From contig CM017573.1 of assembly GCA_007844125.1 (NCBI GenBank), forward strand, positions 9,629,087 to 9,693,086: 64,000 nucleotides of DNA, in the 5' to 3' direction. Below, one piece after another: positions 33,288 through 46,654 of this stretch. Each line of letters opens with the position of its first letter. Position 1 is the stretch's first letter. Made by a program: the position numbers and the translations under genes. The notes below the pieces were generated by a model. The model did not search any database, was not told the DNA's origin, and was given only the letters and a program-made list of their open reading frames with translations. This DNA comes from Sinonovacula constricta. Taxonomy: Eukaryota > Mollusca > Bivalvia > Cardiida > Solecurtidae.

Positions 33288-33576
33288 AGGATGGGATTGG
33301 GATTAGCCGGCATTTTTGCCGATACTGCGCAGCGACATTTCTATCATTACAGCACAGGGGCACTTATGAGGTGCCCAGGGACTGAACCCGGCCGGTCCAT
33401 TATACTGATACCGACGAGTCAGGCGTAATGCTGTTCCCTTAGACCCGAGCGTTAGGAGGGAAGCCACTACTACCAACTTTAAAGTCTTTGGTATGACTCG
33501 GCCGGGGTTCGAACCCACGACCTCCCGATCCGCAAGCCGACGCTCTACCATCTGAGCTATTGCGACCGGTCCGAAC
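33288..33576 (-). mobile_element. SINE C, full copy
   Basis: Head at its right with gcaatagctcagatggtaga and box B gggttcgaaccccgg. 3' tail at its left is a short aatccc-type repeat (gatgggattgggattag). Confidence 0.9.
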
Positions 33577-33639
33577 CACAATATAATAATTCCAAAAGCG
33601 CTTCAAAGAAAACGAAAATTCCAAAAAGTTTTTTTTTCT

Positions 33640-33742
33640 AGAAATGCATCACAGCGACCAATTAAAGACATTATAGCGACGTCCAGCTTTTTTGGTAGCG
33701 GAACACCCAAGACAAAAGCCTGGGTAGAACCACCGGCGGTTA
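33640..33742 (-). mobile_element. SINE B, 3' fragment
   Basis: Keeps catcacagcgaccaattaa, gcgacgtccagcttttttgg and gggtagaaccaccggcgg. Confidence 0.7.
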
Positions 33743-33810
33743 CGACAATACGACGGTTATAAAAAAAATATGGATAGTTCTACGTAACATTGATCTAAAA
33801 TCGGAGCAGT

Positions 33811-33811
<1 letters not shown>

Positions 33812-33842
<31 letters not shown>
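33812..33842 (+). repeat. 31-base poly-C run
   Basis: Uninterrupted C at this length is rare; length may be an assembly estimate. Could form an i-motif/G-quadruplex. Confidence 0.95.
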
Positions 33843-34400
33843 TGCGAGAATGCAATCCCGCTTTTCTCAACTGGTCAATTGTATTATGTGCATTCTATGA
33901 CCAGTTGGGCCGGCTGTTTAAGTGTTTCGGACAATGCAAATTACTTGGTAGAGCGAGTAGAGAGGGTGGAATCCGCACCTGTCACCTACACTATGGTGCA
34001 GTGATCCGGGTCAACGCCCTAGGAACAGCTGGGAAATCCCCTGGGAAATCCCAATGTTTTCGGTTTAAAAAATTATTCACTTTTCAACCTGACACTGTAA
34101 ACATATTTTTCAATTCTTGTCATTTAATAAAAATCATGATGTTTAGTTCTTTTAATTCCCATTTAATCAGTTTACTTGGTGTTTTGCCGATAAATTAATA
34201 GTCGATGAATACTAAATAAATTAAAAAATAAATGGATTTTTTTAAGACAAATACTCTCATTTTAGAATGTTTTCGTTCTTTTGGATCTTTCTCTTTTTAT
34301 TATGTATATAAGGGCATTTTGCAAAAGGGGCGTTGCAGAAGAATATTTCCTAAAAACATTAAAACGGTTAAGTTAACAATAACTGAAAAGAAGTGATACA
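33843..34400. other. Unassigned upstream sequence with an inverted repeat
   Basis: CAACTGGTCA (33868-33877) and TGACCAGTTG (33898-33907) are perfect inverted arms with a 20-bp loop. The open frame at 33905-34198 is not recognised. Confidence 0.45.
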
Positions 34401-34405
34401 CACAG

Positions 34406-34768
<363 letters not shown>

Positions 34769-35900
34769 TATAACATTAAAATATAAAAATAATAAATATA
34801 CACAAATAATAAAATATTTAAAATATACAATATACATAATACATAAAGTATATTAACATAATAAAGGAAGTTTTACATAAGTAAATAAGTAGAATAATAG
34901 TTGTCTTATTTCTTGTTTTTACACACTTTTATACGAATATATTACTTTAAAAGTTCTATATGGTCTCATTACACTCATTGGTATACTCGGTTTCTTTAGG
35001 TAAATAATTGTAAGCTACACTTTATTGTTGCCAGCTACTCTGTTAAAAACCGGGACACTTGGTTCTTTTCCCCGAAGAGTGTCTCACAGAACAACTGCGA
35101 CATCGTGTTATTGACTGCTACACTATCGTCCCCATAAAAATGCATTCCATAAGAGGCACAGCCCTCAAGAGCGGCGCCACAAAAAAAACCCAGCTGATCA
35201 CTGCACCTTTTCTCAGCTTATGCTTTCTAGCCGAAATAGAAACCTATTTCTGAGTTATTGCCGCCCATTCATCACGACGGAGAAAGCATTTCGTGTCTTC
35301 TTTTCGGCTTTGCGGGGGACAACGAAAAATGAAGCCGGACATGTAACTATGGTTCGGGTTTCGTCTTTTTTCTAAAGCAAAGGTTATCCGATTTCTATGA
35401 CGTTTGTTATTTGGATAATGACCTCTGTACATCGTCTGTGTAACAATCGACCTGTTTCGGGGGCAACTTGACCGCATGGGATTGTGGGACAGAAGCGGAG
35501 ACAGACCGAATCACAATGGGAGGCGGAGGAATACAACGAGGAAATAACGCAATACCTGATTTTACGTCGTCTTTTGTGCATCCCAATCGGCACACCTCTG
35601 TCATTTTCTACGAAAACTACTTCTGCGGATTTCAACGCTTAACGATGCTCACATTAAGGGTATCTTTAAACTCAAAGATTAGGCAATGAAATATTTCTTT
35701 AAAAAGTTCTATTTTTCAGATTTACATTCAAAAGAACAGGCAAACTACCCATAATCAATGACAACATTTGTATTCTAAAAGCATCGGATAATCGAGGAGT
35801 TTCAATTGTTGTATAACGTTGTAAAGTTTATTCACAAGTTAAAGCCATTCTGAGATCATTATGGGAATGCGAATAATTTCTTCCTTAGTTTATTATTGCA
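34769..35900. other. Unassigned upstream sequence
   Basis: 35050-35690 is unique, of balanced composition and open in overlapping frames on both strands. None resembles a known protein. Confidence 0.4.
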
Positions 35901-35901
35901 T

Positions 35902-36450
35902 AACCGGACCTGGTAGCGCAATCAGTCTTTAAAATGGTAGTGGTATAGCTCCCTTGCTAATGCTCAAGCAAATATAATGCTAGTTCCACGGCTGGTGAGC
36001 CCGGTGTCAGGATAACTGGGTGTGGTATCATGCCAGGTGTTCACGGCATGTTATACACAGTGAAGGCAAAACTATATCTGCTTCAAGTGGACACTGTCTC
36101 CAGATAACTGAAATACTGTTGGTGGGACAATAAACCCAATAAACAAACATCTTATACTCAGTGAAGGCAGCACTATATCTGCTTCAAGTGGTCACCGTCT
36201 CCAGATAAGTGAAATACTGTTGGTGGGACGATAAACCCAATAAACAACCATGCTATACACAGTGAAGGTAGCATTATATCTGCTTTAAGTGGACACTGTC
36301 TCTAGATAAATGAAATACTGTTGGTGGAACGATAAACCCAATAAACAAACACGCTATACACAGTGAAGGCAGCACTATATCTGCTTCAAGTGGACACCGT
36401 CTCCAGATAACAGAAATACTGTTGGTGGGACGATAAATCCAATAAACATA
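35902..36450 (+). mobile_element. SINE A with four tail units and a deleted head
   Basis: ccggacctggtagcgcaatc is followed directly by the body (tttaaaatggtagtgg), so the box B half of the head is missing. Four 101-bp tail units follow. Confidence 0.85.
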
Positions 36451-36507
36451 AACATATTATTACCATTTCTCTTTTCTTTCCATTTTTTTCAAGCTGTTAC
36501 AAGATAC

Positions 36508-36700
36508 GGTTAGTGTCGCCGACTTGTAACTCCTCAGCCCCTCACCGCGTGGGTTCGAGTCCCGCTCGGGGCAAGAACTCATGTGGGGAGATTTTCCAGC
36601 TAACATGCGGTGCGCCGGTGGTTGTAGCCGGACATAAGTCTAACAGGGTCTTTATCCACCAATAATGAGCTGGACGGCGCCAATATGACGATATTTGTGT
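36508..36700 (+). mobile_element. SINE B
   Basis: Starts inside the head (gtcgccgacttgtaactcct), box B gggttcgagtcccg, body agattttccagctaacatgc, gtgcgccggtggttgtagcc. Confidence 0.8.
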
Positions 36701-36775
36701 CCGTGCGATACAACGAAGTAACGAATGTGGAACAACGACAATTCGCATTTTCATCATACAAACCAATGGTTAATA

Positions 36776-37294
36776 GATAGTTTCCACATCAGTGAAAATC
36801 CCTTATCTTGGCAGCCATCTTTGATGGTAACTTCAATGGATTTTCATATGAATTGTATAGAAGGGTAAATTTTATTTCCTTGTTATTTCTTTATTTGTGG
36901 TCCGAAAATTAAAAGCTATACACCATTGGAAAGCTCTTGAAATTCATATTTTTAGAAAACAATATTTTTACAATTGATAAATGCACACAGAATTAATACA
37001 GAGAAATAAATAAAACTATCATCTCATACTTTTAACAAAATGAACAGTGTAACATTTTCGGTTGTATTTCTTTAACCTTTTAAACAATCAAAATATATTT
37101 TTGATATTTAAAATACTTTATAAAAGCTCTTAAATTTGATATAAATTTCAGTAAAATAGACTGAAAAATAAAAACACAGTGGTGAGTTTAATACAGCATA
37201 TATTTCCCGATTTTGGCCTGCATTAGCTTCTGCCCACAAAGATGGCTGCCTTAAACTGGCTTATCAGTGTCGATGACATCACATGGAAACTATC
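36776..37294 (+). mobile_element. MITE F, full copy, TA-flanked
   Basis: Inverted termini gatagtttccacatcagtg and gacatcacatggaaactatc with TA on both sides (36774-36775 and 37295-37296), as in Tc1/mariner-type insertions. Subterminal YY1-like motifs: gcagccatctttgatgg at the left and caaagatggctgcc at the right. Non-coding, 519 bp. Confidence 0.75.
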
Positions 37295-37296
37295 TA

Positions 37297-38095
37297 TAAA
37301 TAGCATTTTATTGTTAATTCATTTTTAATTTTGACTGATATGAGAAATGCAGTTGTGTTGGGATTTTTGCATGACTAATAATAATTCTCCATCTCCTGAT
37401 AGCGCAATAACTGATGTTGACACTGGGCTTGACTGTTTAAGCCTAAACCCCCATTAGGAAGACATCAATTAGTAAAAGCAGGCGTAACTATGGCAACCGT
37501 TAATTATAACATGTCAGACTCTGGTCAACTAATGTCAGAGGACGGGGTTTAGTGACTGACCGCAACGGCACCTGCTAGAAATGGCCAACTGTGTAGGGAC
37601 GTCATTTTACAAAAGAGAGAGTCAAAACATAAATTGCATCTTGAGACTTTAAAACTTAAAGAAATAGCAAGATAACATTAAAACAGTTTTGACCGGAATT
37701 TTTTCAAGTGTTTGGCATATATTCTGTACTTACTGATTAAAGACACAACAATATTAAAATTGCCAAAAACGGAATTGTTGTTAGAGCTTTAGTTGATTTT
37801 CCTCCCGGAATAAACATTGCGCAATGACTTGTTGTCAATTTTTTTAAAATATTTTTTTTTTATTTCAAGTTCAATCGTACGTCATTCAATAATTCTTAGA
37901 AAAAAAAACTAAACTGAATGAATTAAGTGTTGCCTGAAAAATTATGACATGGGCATTAAGGTAGAGTCCACGATCTAGTAAAAATACAATGTTTAGAGAA
38001 CTCAACGGAACACTACAACATTATTGTCTAGGTACTCTGATAGGTCTGAGCGAATGACTTTCCGCCCCTGGGTCTGACTGGTTCCCTACTGCGCT
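37297..38095. other. Unassigned upstream sequence
   Basis: GGTCAACTAATGTCAG-type words at 37512. Ends with fragments resembling the hAT MITE terminus (38056) and a reversed tRNA head (38085). Confidence 0.4.
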
Positions 38096-38099
38096 ACCA

Positions 38100-38690
38100 G
38101 GATTGTCCGACCACCCTCCCTCACTAAAACCTGCCCACTCACCACTCCACCATAGACCACTCCACCACCGACCACTCACCACCGACCACTCCACCAGCAA
38201 CCACTCCACCAGCGACCACTCCACCAGCGACCACTTACCACCGACCACTCACCAGCATCCACTCCACCACCGACCACTCCACCACCGACCTCTCCACCAC
38301 CGACCACTCCACCACCGACCACTCACCACCGACCGATCCACCACCGACCACTCACCCACCGACCACTCTATCATCGACCATTCCACCACCGATCACTCCA
38401 CCACCGATCACTCCATAACCGACCTCTCCACCACCGACCACACACCATCGGCCACTCCATCACCGACAGCTCACCAGCGTCCACTTCACCACCTGCCACT
38501 ACACCACCGACCACTCATCCACCGACCATTCCATCACCGACCACTCACCAGCGTCCACTCCACCAACTGCCACTACACCACCGACCACTCCACCACCCAC
38601 CACTACACCAACGACCTCTCCACCACCGACCACTAAACCACTGACAACTTACCACTCCACCACCGACCACTCCACAGCCCACCACTCCGT
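38100..38690 (+). repeat. 15-bp tandem repeat, about 39 units
   Basis: Unit cactccaccaccgac with variants (cagcga, atcacc). The period is a multiple of three, so the His-Arg-Pro-Leu/Thr-Asp-His frame stays open for 177 codons. Not a gene by any motif. Confidence 0.9.
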
Positions 38691-38971
38691 TTGGTTAACT
38701 TTAGCGCTAACCTTAACCCTACATTTAAACTAACCGGTCCAGTTTCTGGACAACCAAAGCAGCCATTTTGGTCACTTCAGCCATTATCCCACCCTGCAAT
38801 TGATCTCAAATTTTCCTTTGTCTTCCCTAATAACTCAATCAAACGAACTCTTGGACATTTTAGACGAGAAAGTCATGATGACCTGTCCCGAAAAATCGGA
38901 TTTTACGAACTGTATCCCATGACATATAATCAATAGATCGGATTTGGCCATTGCGTGTATTACAAATGGCG

Positions 38972-39165
38972 TGGGGGCGCCTGTGACGTAGTGGTAGAGT
39001 CGCCGACTTCTGTGACTGCTTAGCCACTCACCGCGTGGGTTCGAGTCCCCTTAATGTTGGAATGTCTTCCAGCTGACTTGCAGTGCGCCGGTGGTTCTAC
39101 CTGGACATGTGTCTGGGGCCTTCCTTCACCAAAAGCTATAATGATCATAAATGGTCGCTGCAGTT
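38972..39165 (+). mobile_element. SINE B
   Basis: Head gcgcctgtgacgtagtggta, box B gggttcgagtcccc, body gaatgtcttccagctgactt. Confidence 0.85.
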
Positions 39166-40253
39166 TATTTATAAAAACAACAGATGGCGTGACAGGTAAA
39201 CGTATAGCCTCGGATATTTTATGGTCCTGTATAATCCAACGCACAATAATATGGATTTGAGCGGGTTTTTTGACCAGTTGGTAAACCGTTAGCCGCTTAT
39301 GGAAACATTCGAATATGCATGAGTGGTGATTTAATGTTGCCAAATAATACAAGAAACAGTGGTTCACTGCCGCCAAACCTTATTTTTTATTTATCTGTAC
39401 ATACACTATCATACCTTGCAGCTTAAACACGAAATAGATCTCCAAAAACACCGGACCTCCGGTCCACCAAGCTGGCAATATGTACTGAACAGGGCCAAAT
39501 TTTACCGGACCAGAATGGGTTTTTTTGGCATTTTGACACAAAAGTTTGGTAAGCTAATCCATGTGTTACGAGTGGTTGGGTTCAGTAAACGGCTGTAAAG
39601 CGGTGTTTAGTTTAGTTTAGTATATATGTCGGCATAATAATTCAGAATTTTGAAAAGGATGTGACTGAAAATTCTGGTGGACCATCGTCCATTTAACATA
39701 TAAAATTTAATGGACCACCTGAGATTTTGGTGGACTCGGGCCACGGTCCATCGGGCTATGTCCAAGGCTGCTTATAAGTGATATCCGACAATACATGTAA
39801 CAATATCTTACCGCTGTTTGGTGGAATTATGGAAAAGTCTCTTAAGGAACTCATATTTTCTGAAAAGACATGTGTTACAAGACAATTATTATCAATACAT
39901 CTCTAGAACCACACCAAAGAAAGAGAGTCCGTACAATCATTGTAAGAAGTCAAATGTCAATCTAACCGAATAACAATGAACACAATAGTCACGTGATATG
40001 TCTTTAATGGCAAGGCGTTCGGCCGTTTAACACCCTGCTGAAAAAAGGGCGCGAAAACGACCATTTCATGGTGTTGAAAGAACACATTGATTACCTTTTT
40101 GGGGAAGAAAGGGAACAGGACCGACCGGCACACGGAAGATAAAATTGCTTTCGATTTTTTTAATTGTTTTAATGCCTTGTCTTGTTTAAATCTTGTTAAC
40201 AGTATGAAACAAGAAGTAAATATCACAAGAAACAGACCAAAACGATATAAGTT
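39166..40253. other. Upstream sequence with a TTAA MITE fragment
   Basis: 39773-39900 holds a reverse terminal fragment (gtgatatccgacaatacatg, caatatcttaccgctgtttg). The rest is unassigned. Confidence 0.5.
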
Positions 40254-40531
40254 CAGGGGCGGATCCAGAAAATTTTGCAGGTGGGGCGGAGGGTATGAAT
40301 CAAGATCCATATAACTTTATCGTAGTAAATACTAGATATATTTACACAGTATGGGACTCTAACTTCGACCTAAGCAGTCAATAGACAAAATTTACTTTAA
40401 AAGCTCAGTATTTTTTACGATTGCATGTATGTGTTTTCACAACTCTACACTTTTACCGGGTTGGTGGGGTGGGGGTAGGGGTGGGGGTGGGGGCGATGCA
40501 TTCCCCATCCCTACCTCTAGATCCATCCCTG
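40254..40531 (+). mobile_element. hAT-like MITE, full copy
   Basis: CAGGGGCGGATCCAG to gatccatccctg. The interior matches the family. No convincing target duplication. Confidence 0.8.
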
Positions 40532-41260
40532 TCGGTTGGCACTTTATTGGTCCCGACTCTAATCCAAATGAACTGATCATCGCAGATTGAAATCTTTCAA
40601 AATCATAACGAATGTTATCGTGAAATTTGACCATAAACATTATTCCGGTAGCGATGTATAATAAAATAATTACACAGCATGGAACAAGAGCACTGGGTTA
40701 CCATGCGAGTGGATCAAGGTTCTGTTCCTACACAAAATAATACAATCAAGTCTGGCCGTAAATGTGTAGGTGCGCAATCGGAACGCCTCAGATAATCCAC
40801 GCATCATCTCTCCGATGTATGACGGACAAAAACCCGCGAAAATAAACATGTCAATGAGTATGTCGTCATTAAAACAACACAGACAAATGTTTTGCTATCT
40901 CTACAGAAAATAGTTGTATATCTAACGCGATGTGAACAATTAAACTGATACATGAAAGTTTATATGATAAACCTATCGCTTTTTTAAGAATTTTTTTATG
41001 GCGTATTCTTCTTCCGGCGAACAAAATAGTTATTCTGTAAGTATCACTGCACCAGATTTATCCTAGGGATGCTTATCCCGATGACGGAATTACCCGAGGA
41101 GTTCCGATTGTCTCGGTGCGATGCAGCAAACAGAAATCACAATAAAAATTATACAATAAGCATAGAAGAATTTATAGACTGTTCGTATAGCTTCATCCTA
41201 AGACGAAGAAAATATTACAGTAGAACTTAAAATGATTACCTATTTAAGGAAATAGTTAAT
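40532..41260. other. Unassigned upstream sequence
   Basis: Unique; no exon or repeat recognised. Confidence 0.4.
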
Positions 41261-41263
41261 TTG

Positions 41264-41627
<364 letters not shown>

Positions 41628-42300
41628 GTTTGAGTGGGGGTGAGGCAGAGCTTTGTTGAGTCAGTTTTATATTAAATTAACCTACCTTATACAAATAACA
41701 TCCAGCATTCTGTTGTTGTTTTCTGCTGTTGTTGCTGCTGTTTTCAAAGTGTGAATCAGTGTTCTCGAACCAATCCGACGAAATAGTACCTCCTGCAGTA
41801 ATAATTAACACATTTTAAAGGTTATTTCCTTATTTCGTTTAGTTGTAACAATATTTGTTCAGAAATGTTACATCTACCTGTTGTTATTGCGTTTGGTGTT
41901 GTTTTGCAGTTAAATAACAAATAACGAATAAAATAAAATAATAATTACCGCTCCCTCTGTATTGAAGCAGAAAGCAACAGTGTAGCAGATAGAAATGTCG
42001 CAGGCGTTAAGGAGACATTTGGGGACTGACTTAAATTTAAATTTGATTTTTTACGTTACTTACAACCCATTTGTTTGGTATTTTAATATATCTCCTTACC
42101 AGACATCCATCCTTCACTTATGTTTGTAAACAAATCCACATGTTGTAATTGGTGATGCATACTTTTCACACGCCGGTGAATTTCCTTTTAAATGCGTACA
42201 TAATTATTCTACTGTAGTATGCACAGAACCATGTTATTCATACTTTTCTACAATATATATATATTGTTGTTGTTGTATAAACTGTAATTTATTAATATGT
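41628..42300. other. Unassigned upstream sequence
   Basis: AT-rich with a few gttgtt tracts. Nothing recognised. Confidence 0.4.
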
Positions 42301-42304
42301 ATTA

Positions 42305-42392
42305 ACATGTTTTGTACACCGCCATCTACAATGTCCGTAGACTTGGCAATGGCCTTTATGATTGTGTCAATAAACGTTTGGACTTGATATAA
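42305..42392 (+). mobile_element. LINE-like 3' end
   Basis: ttgtacaccgccatctacaa ... gtcaataaacgtttggactt has the form of a LINE 3' untranslated end. No coding remnant. Confidence 0.35.
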
Positions 42393-43487
42393 TTTATGTT
42401 CATGTATAATACAGAGAATCAAATTACGCTGATTATATTGTGTATCCCTTTTATATAAAATTTGTAATATATATAAATACACTAGATGTCAAATCTTTTT
42501 TTCTTTTTTGCGCATTGTGAAAATATTTTATCAATCGCAATTTGAGAATAATCTGCTCCATAGGGCGCTTTTTGTATTGCAAAAAAATCATAATTGCCAA
42601 TTGACAAAACGTGTCAACATGGACAAACTCCATCGACAAAACTAATATAACAAAAAAGCATTTCAAATGAATAAAAAAAATCAAACTTCACACCCCGTCG
42701 TGTACCCCAAGCGTTTAATGACCCGTGTGAGTTGACATTAATCGTGGATTGAAAGACGCTTGCAGATTTTCCCATTTTCTCAAATTTGTGGTCCGCCGTC
42801 CATTGACCACGATCACTGGACCACAATAGAGATGCAAAAAACGCCTTGTGTTAAGGAATCAATCACACCAAGTCAACACAATTCAAGCCATTAAAAATCC
42901 CCAAACGACCTTGGAAAAAGGACATCTTTGAATTCATCTTTGAATTCAAGACAATCAGGTCATATGGGCGTTTGTTAAGTGATGGTTGATTGGTCAAGCG
43001 GATTGTTACGTCACTGTGACAGTAACTGTTTGTATTTACTTGTTTAATGTTTAAAGATTTGTGGTGTAATGCGCGCAGTTTTCGATTTTCATGCGATGTG
43101 TTTTGGTAAACACATTTAATTGTCAATACTGTATAGTATTTGACATGTTTATGGTGACAAAATGGATGAGCAGCAGGGGTCTAAACTATAAGACAGCTGG
43201 TAACAACAACAACATAGTATATAAAATAACTGCAAAAGCTTGCGCAATATAAAAGATTAAGAACTATTTTTATCGCGTTAGGAATAGTTGAACATTGTTA
43301 GGTCTGCTGCATTAGCGTGAAACAGTTACCAGGCAGGAATACAAAAATGTCTAAAGCCACCACTTTCATCCAACAAGTCGTTCGTTTTGTTTAAATGTGG
43401 CTTCTGTTAAAGTCATTTAACGGATTTACACATTTAACTATTTTAAACACATCTTGTCCTGAATCACGTGACTTGAGACATTCATAC
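42393..43487. other. Unassigned upstream sequence
   Basis: Tandem duplicate tctttgaattcatctttgaattca at 42926-42949. No exon or repeat family. Confidence 0.4.
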
Positions 43488-44290
43488 TTAAAGGTGGTTT
43501 ACACCAATTTTCTTGCAATCATGTAATCAAATAAATTATTGTTTCTTGAAATAGTAAAAACCATCTAAATGCTATTTATTTAGAGCGGATAACTCACGAT
43601 CTCAAAAATAATTGGTCACGTGGTTTTCTTAGTTAAAAGGTGGTTTCCGACAGTTTGGACTAAAATTTCTTTTCTGAAATAACAAAATACGTATTTTTTA
43701 GTCTGAAAAGGTCTTCAAAATGATGTTCATTAATGTCCTATATCTGTGTGAACAGTCAAGCATAAATCACCACTCGTTACTGCAAACAGGTATTTCCTAT
43801 CCGAGTCACGCTGCAGAGATAGCTATTTTTAGACTAAGAAAACCACGTGACCGCTTACTTTTGAGATCAGGTTATATAGTCATTCGGATTATCCGCTGTG
43901 ACGTCGATATCTATTTTAGCACAAACCACTATCGAGCTTTTATACAGTTGGAAAAAATAAAAGAGTGATTTTTTCGTGATTAGTTCTGTCTTACAATTCA
44001 GTTAGTGTTCAAAATCGTGTTTATTAAACTAAAGTATGGGTGTATAAAAGAATTATGCCCAATGTCCCTAAACCAGTGGTTTGATATTGTTATATGTATT
44101 TGATATAGACAAACTGTCGGGTACCACATTTACAGATAACTAACTGTGCAGCGTGGCTCAGATAGAAAATACACGTTTGTAATGACGAGTGGGGTGTTAT
44201 GCACCACTTTTTATATAGATGTAGGACATCAATAAACAACATTTCCTACGAACTTTTTAGGTAACAATAATGTATATCAAGAAAAAAAAC
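43488..44290 (-). mobile_element. TTAA MITE, reverse copy interrupted by another copy
   Basis: 43488-43632 (starts TTAAAGGTGGTTTACACC, ends ggtcacgtggttttcttag) and 44133-44290 (actaactgtgcagcgtggct, acgtttgtaatgacgagtgg) are the two halves of one reverse copy. A forward copy sits between them. Confidence 0.75.
43633..44132 (+). mobile_element. TTAA MITE, forward copy nested in the same family
   Basis: Termini AAGGTGGTTTCCGACAGTTT and caaactgtcgggtaccacat. Inserted into the TTTAAA-like stretch after cttag of the reverse copy. Confidence 0.8.
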
Positions 44291-45350
44291 AATCTGTGGA
44301 CGATTAACCCAACAAACAAAGCAAAATATATGACCGTTTTGTTCTGTACACATTACTTTCGTAACACAAATCAGTTTTAAGATTTATTCTATGCCCAATA
44401 AAATGCATCTTAAACTTAAATCATCTGCAATATTTGTAATTGATATTACAAAAACAATATATTACATTTTGCGCGCATTTAATTTATTTTGAAACAATAC
44501 ACGACATGCTTGAATAAAATGACTAACAATGTTGAACAATCGACTGTACAAGGTCAAGACAATTATCATAACTATGTTCGTCTGCTCCACCCACATCATT
44601 CAAAACCCATTTTCCCATCTTGCACCACTAAGTTATTTGATAAAAATCGCACAAATATCGCATGAATCATACGCGAAATAGACAAAAATACTCGCTTCAT
44701 TTGACGCATCATTTTTCGAATCGCAAGCTGCCGCCATTGATGAATATCTAAACTTATAACCCCTCTGCTTTCCATAAAAACTGACCCCATAATGCAATGC
44801 GAGCCGCAGTTTCGAAATTTTCATAATGCTGAACAGTTTGCGGATGAATATTTCGAGCCAGAGTTAAAAGAATTATTTTTTTGACATATGTGACCGGTCA
44901 GTTGTATCAAATATCTGGACGGTCAGAGGGTTTTTGAAGTAATGAAACACGTGACCCGGCTAACAAAGATCTACATCTGTCAAAACGAGAAGACGACCCG
45001 AGAGAGAGAGAGAACGAGGTCAGCATGCCTGGTTGTTTTGATGTATATTTTGTGTTGATGTATGTTTTGTGTTAATTTCATAGTTTTTGGCGGGATAAGA
45101 ACACGGCCTTGATATTGCCATTATACGAGTTTTTTTTCTTTATATCCATGTTCATGTTCGTTTCTAAACATGTATAACATGTAATTATATTGTTGCTACA
45201 GACAACATAAAATCCCTGAGTTGGCTTAATATTCACAATCGTTGCAGTTTTGTTGCTGCTAAATATGCTCCTGTTGTAAATGTTGTTATTGTTATTAACA
45301 GATTAACAAGACGTTGTGGCGTAGGGTGAAAAATGTTAATCGTGATCAGC
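44291..45350. other. Unassigned upstream sequence
   Basis: 44297-44325 resembles the end of a SINE A tail unit. TGACCGGTCA palindrome at 44891-44900. No exon. Confidence 0.4.
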
Positions 45351-45354
45351 ATCG

Positions 45355-45630
45355 TGATCTTCACCGTGATCATCACCATTCTCATCACCACCATAATCAT
45401 CACCACCATCATTACCACTATCATCATCACCACCTTCATTATCATTACCACCACCATCATCACCACCATCATCATTATCATCCTCATAACCATCATCATC
45501 ATTAGTATCGTCTCCATCGTCATCATCATAATCATCATCACCAGTACAACCACCACGACCAAACTAACCGACATCATCATCACCAACTCCACTACTACCA
45601 CTACTACCACCACCAATACCATCATAATCA
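45355..45630 (+). repeat. (CAT/CAC)n trinucleotide tract
   Basis: Interrupted cat, cac and acc triplets. His- and Ile-rich or Met/Val-rich frames are artefacts. Confidence 0.95.
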
Positions 45631-46196
45631 TATAGTCATCTGAAAACTTACTTAAAACTTAAAAAGGAAATTACGAAATTAATTCAAAAACCATGCTGAT
45701 TCTATCAGCAACAAACCGGACAACATACTTGCGGTCGTATTGTTCACAAGTGTTCTAAGTGAAACATGTTTAAAGGGAATGGCCTAAACATATGTTAACC
45801 CGGAACTGATGACCTTCTGTTTGCTTAAGGTCAACCCATGGCGACAGGAGTCGTGGCGTCTTTTTACAGTCGTAGTTTCCAGCAAATTAAAGCACGATTT
45901 ACGGCAGTTCATTTGCCGAAAATCGTTCTGAGTTAATAACATATAATTTACGACCTTTTGTTTATGTTTGCCGAAAATCGTTCTGAGTTAATATCATAGA
46001 ATTTACGGCCTTTCGTATATGTAATGTGTATTATATGTCGTTGGTATAAAGCGGCGTCGCGTGCGCCGGAGCAATTTTCCCGCGAAATTGTCCGCAAGTC
46101 GTCTGGTTACAGGAAATGTCATCTCGCTGAAGGGTTTGAACGACCTCGCCCGATCTTATCTAAATGGCGCATGTACGCTTACATGCATAATTAGTT
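45631..46196. other. Unassigned upstream sequence
   Basis: Tandem duplication of tgccgaaaatcgttctgagt (45912 and 45968). GC-richer at 46040-46170. Confidence 0.5.
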
Positions 46197-46547
46197 TTAA
46201 AGGCTGCATCCGACTGATTTCCCCGAGTTTATATATGTAGCAATACCTGTAAATAAGAATGATGGGAATTCCTGCTAAAAATAGACATCGACGTCACAGT
46301 GGATGACGTGGATGAACTAAAAACATTAGTGGTCATATGGTTTTCTTCGTTTTTAAAAAAAACAACTGTGCAGCATGGCTCAGATAGGAAATACAAGTTT
46401 GAACTGATGATTGTGGCGTAATGGTTCACTTTTCAAACAGTTGTAAGACATCAATAAACATTTTACGAGATATCCCCAGATAACAATGGTTTACCAAGAT
46501 CTTTAATGAAAATATTTTTTATCCAAACTGTCGGATACCATCTTTAA
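46197..46547 (-). mobile_element. TTAA-flanked MITE, short full copy
   Basis: TTAA at 46197-46200 and 46544-46547; about 351 bp. Same internal structure as the copy at 25187. Confidence 0.85.
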
Positions 46548-46654
46548 CCGGCAATAAACATTGACATTGTAAAGTAGCCAAGACATTTGGCTCAACTTGG
46601 TCAAGTTTGCATTTTGCTTAACTGGTCACATAATCGAAAGATTGTGATCATGGC

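Noticed and set aside
38103..38636. 177-codon frame of His-Arg-Pro-Leu and Thr-Asp-His repeats
   Set aside because: 15-bp tandem repeat with a period divisible by three.
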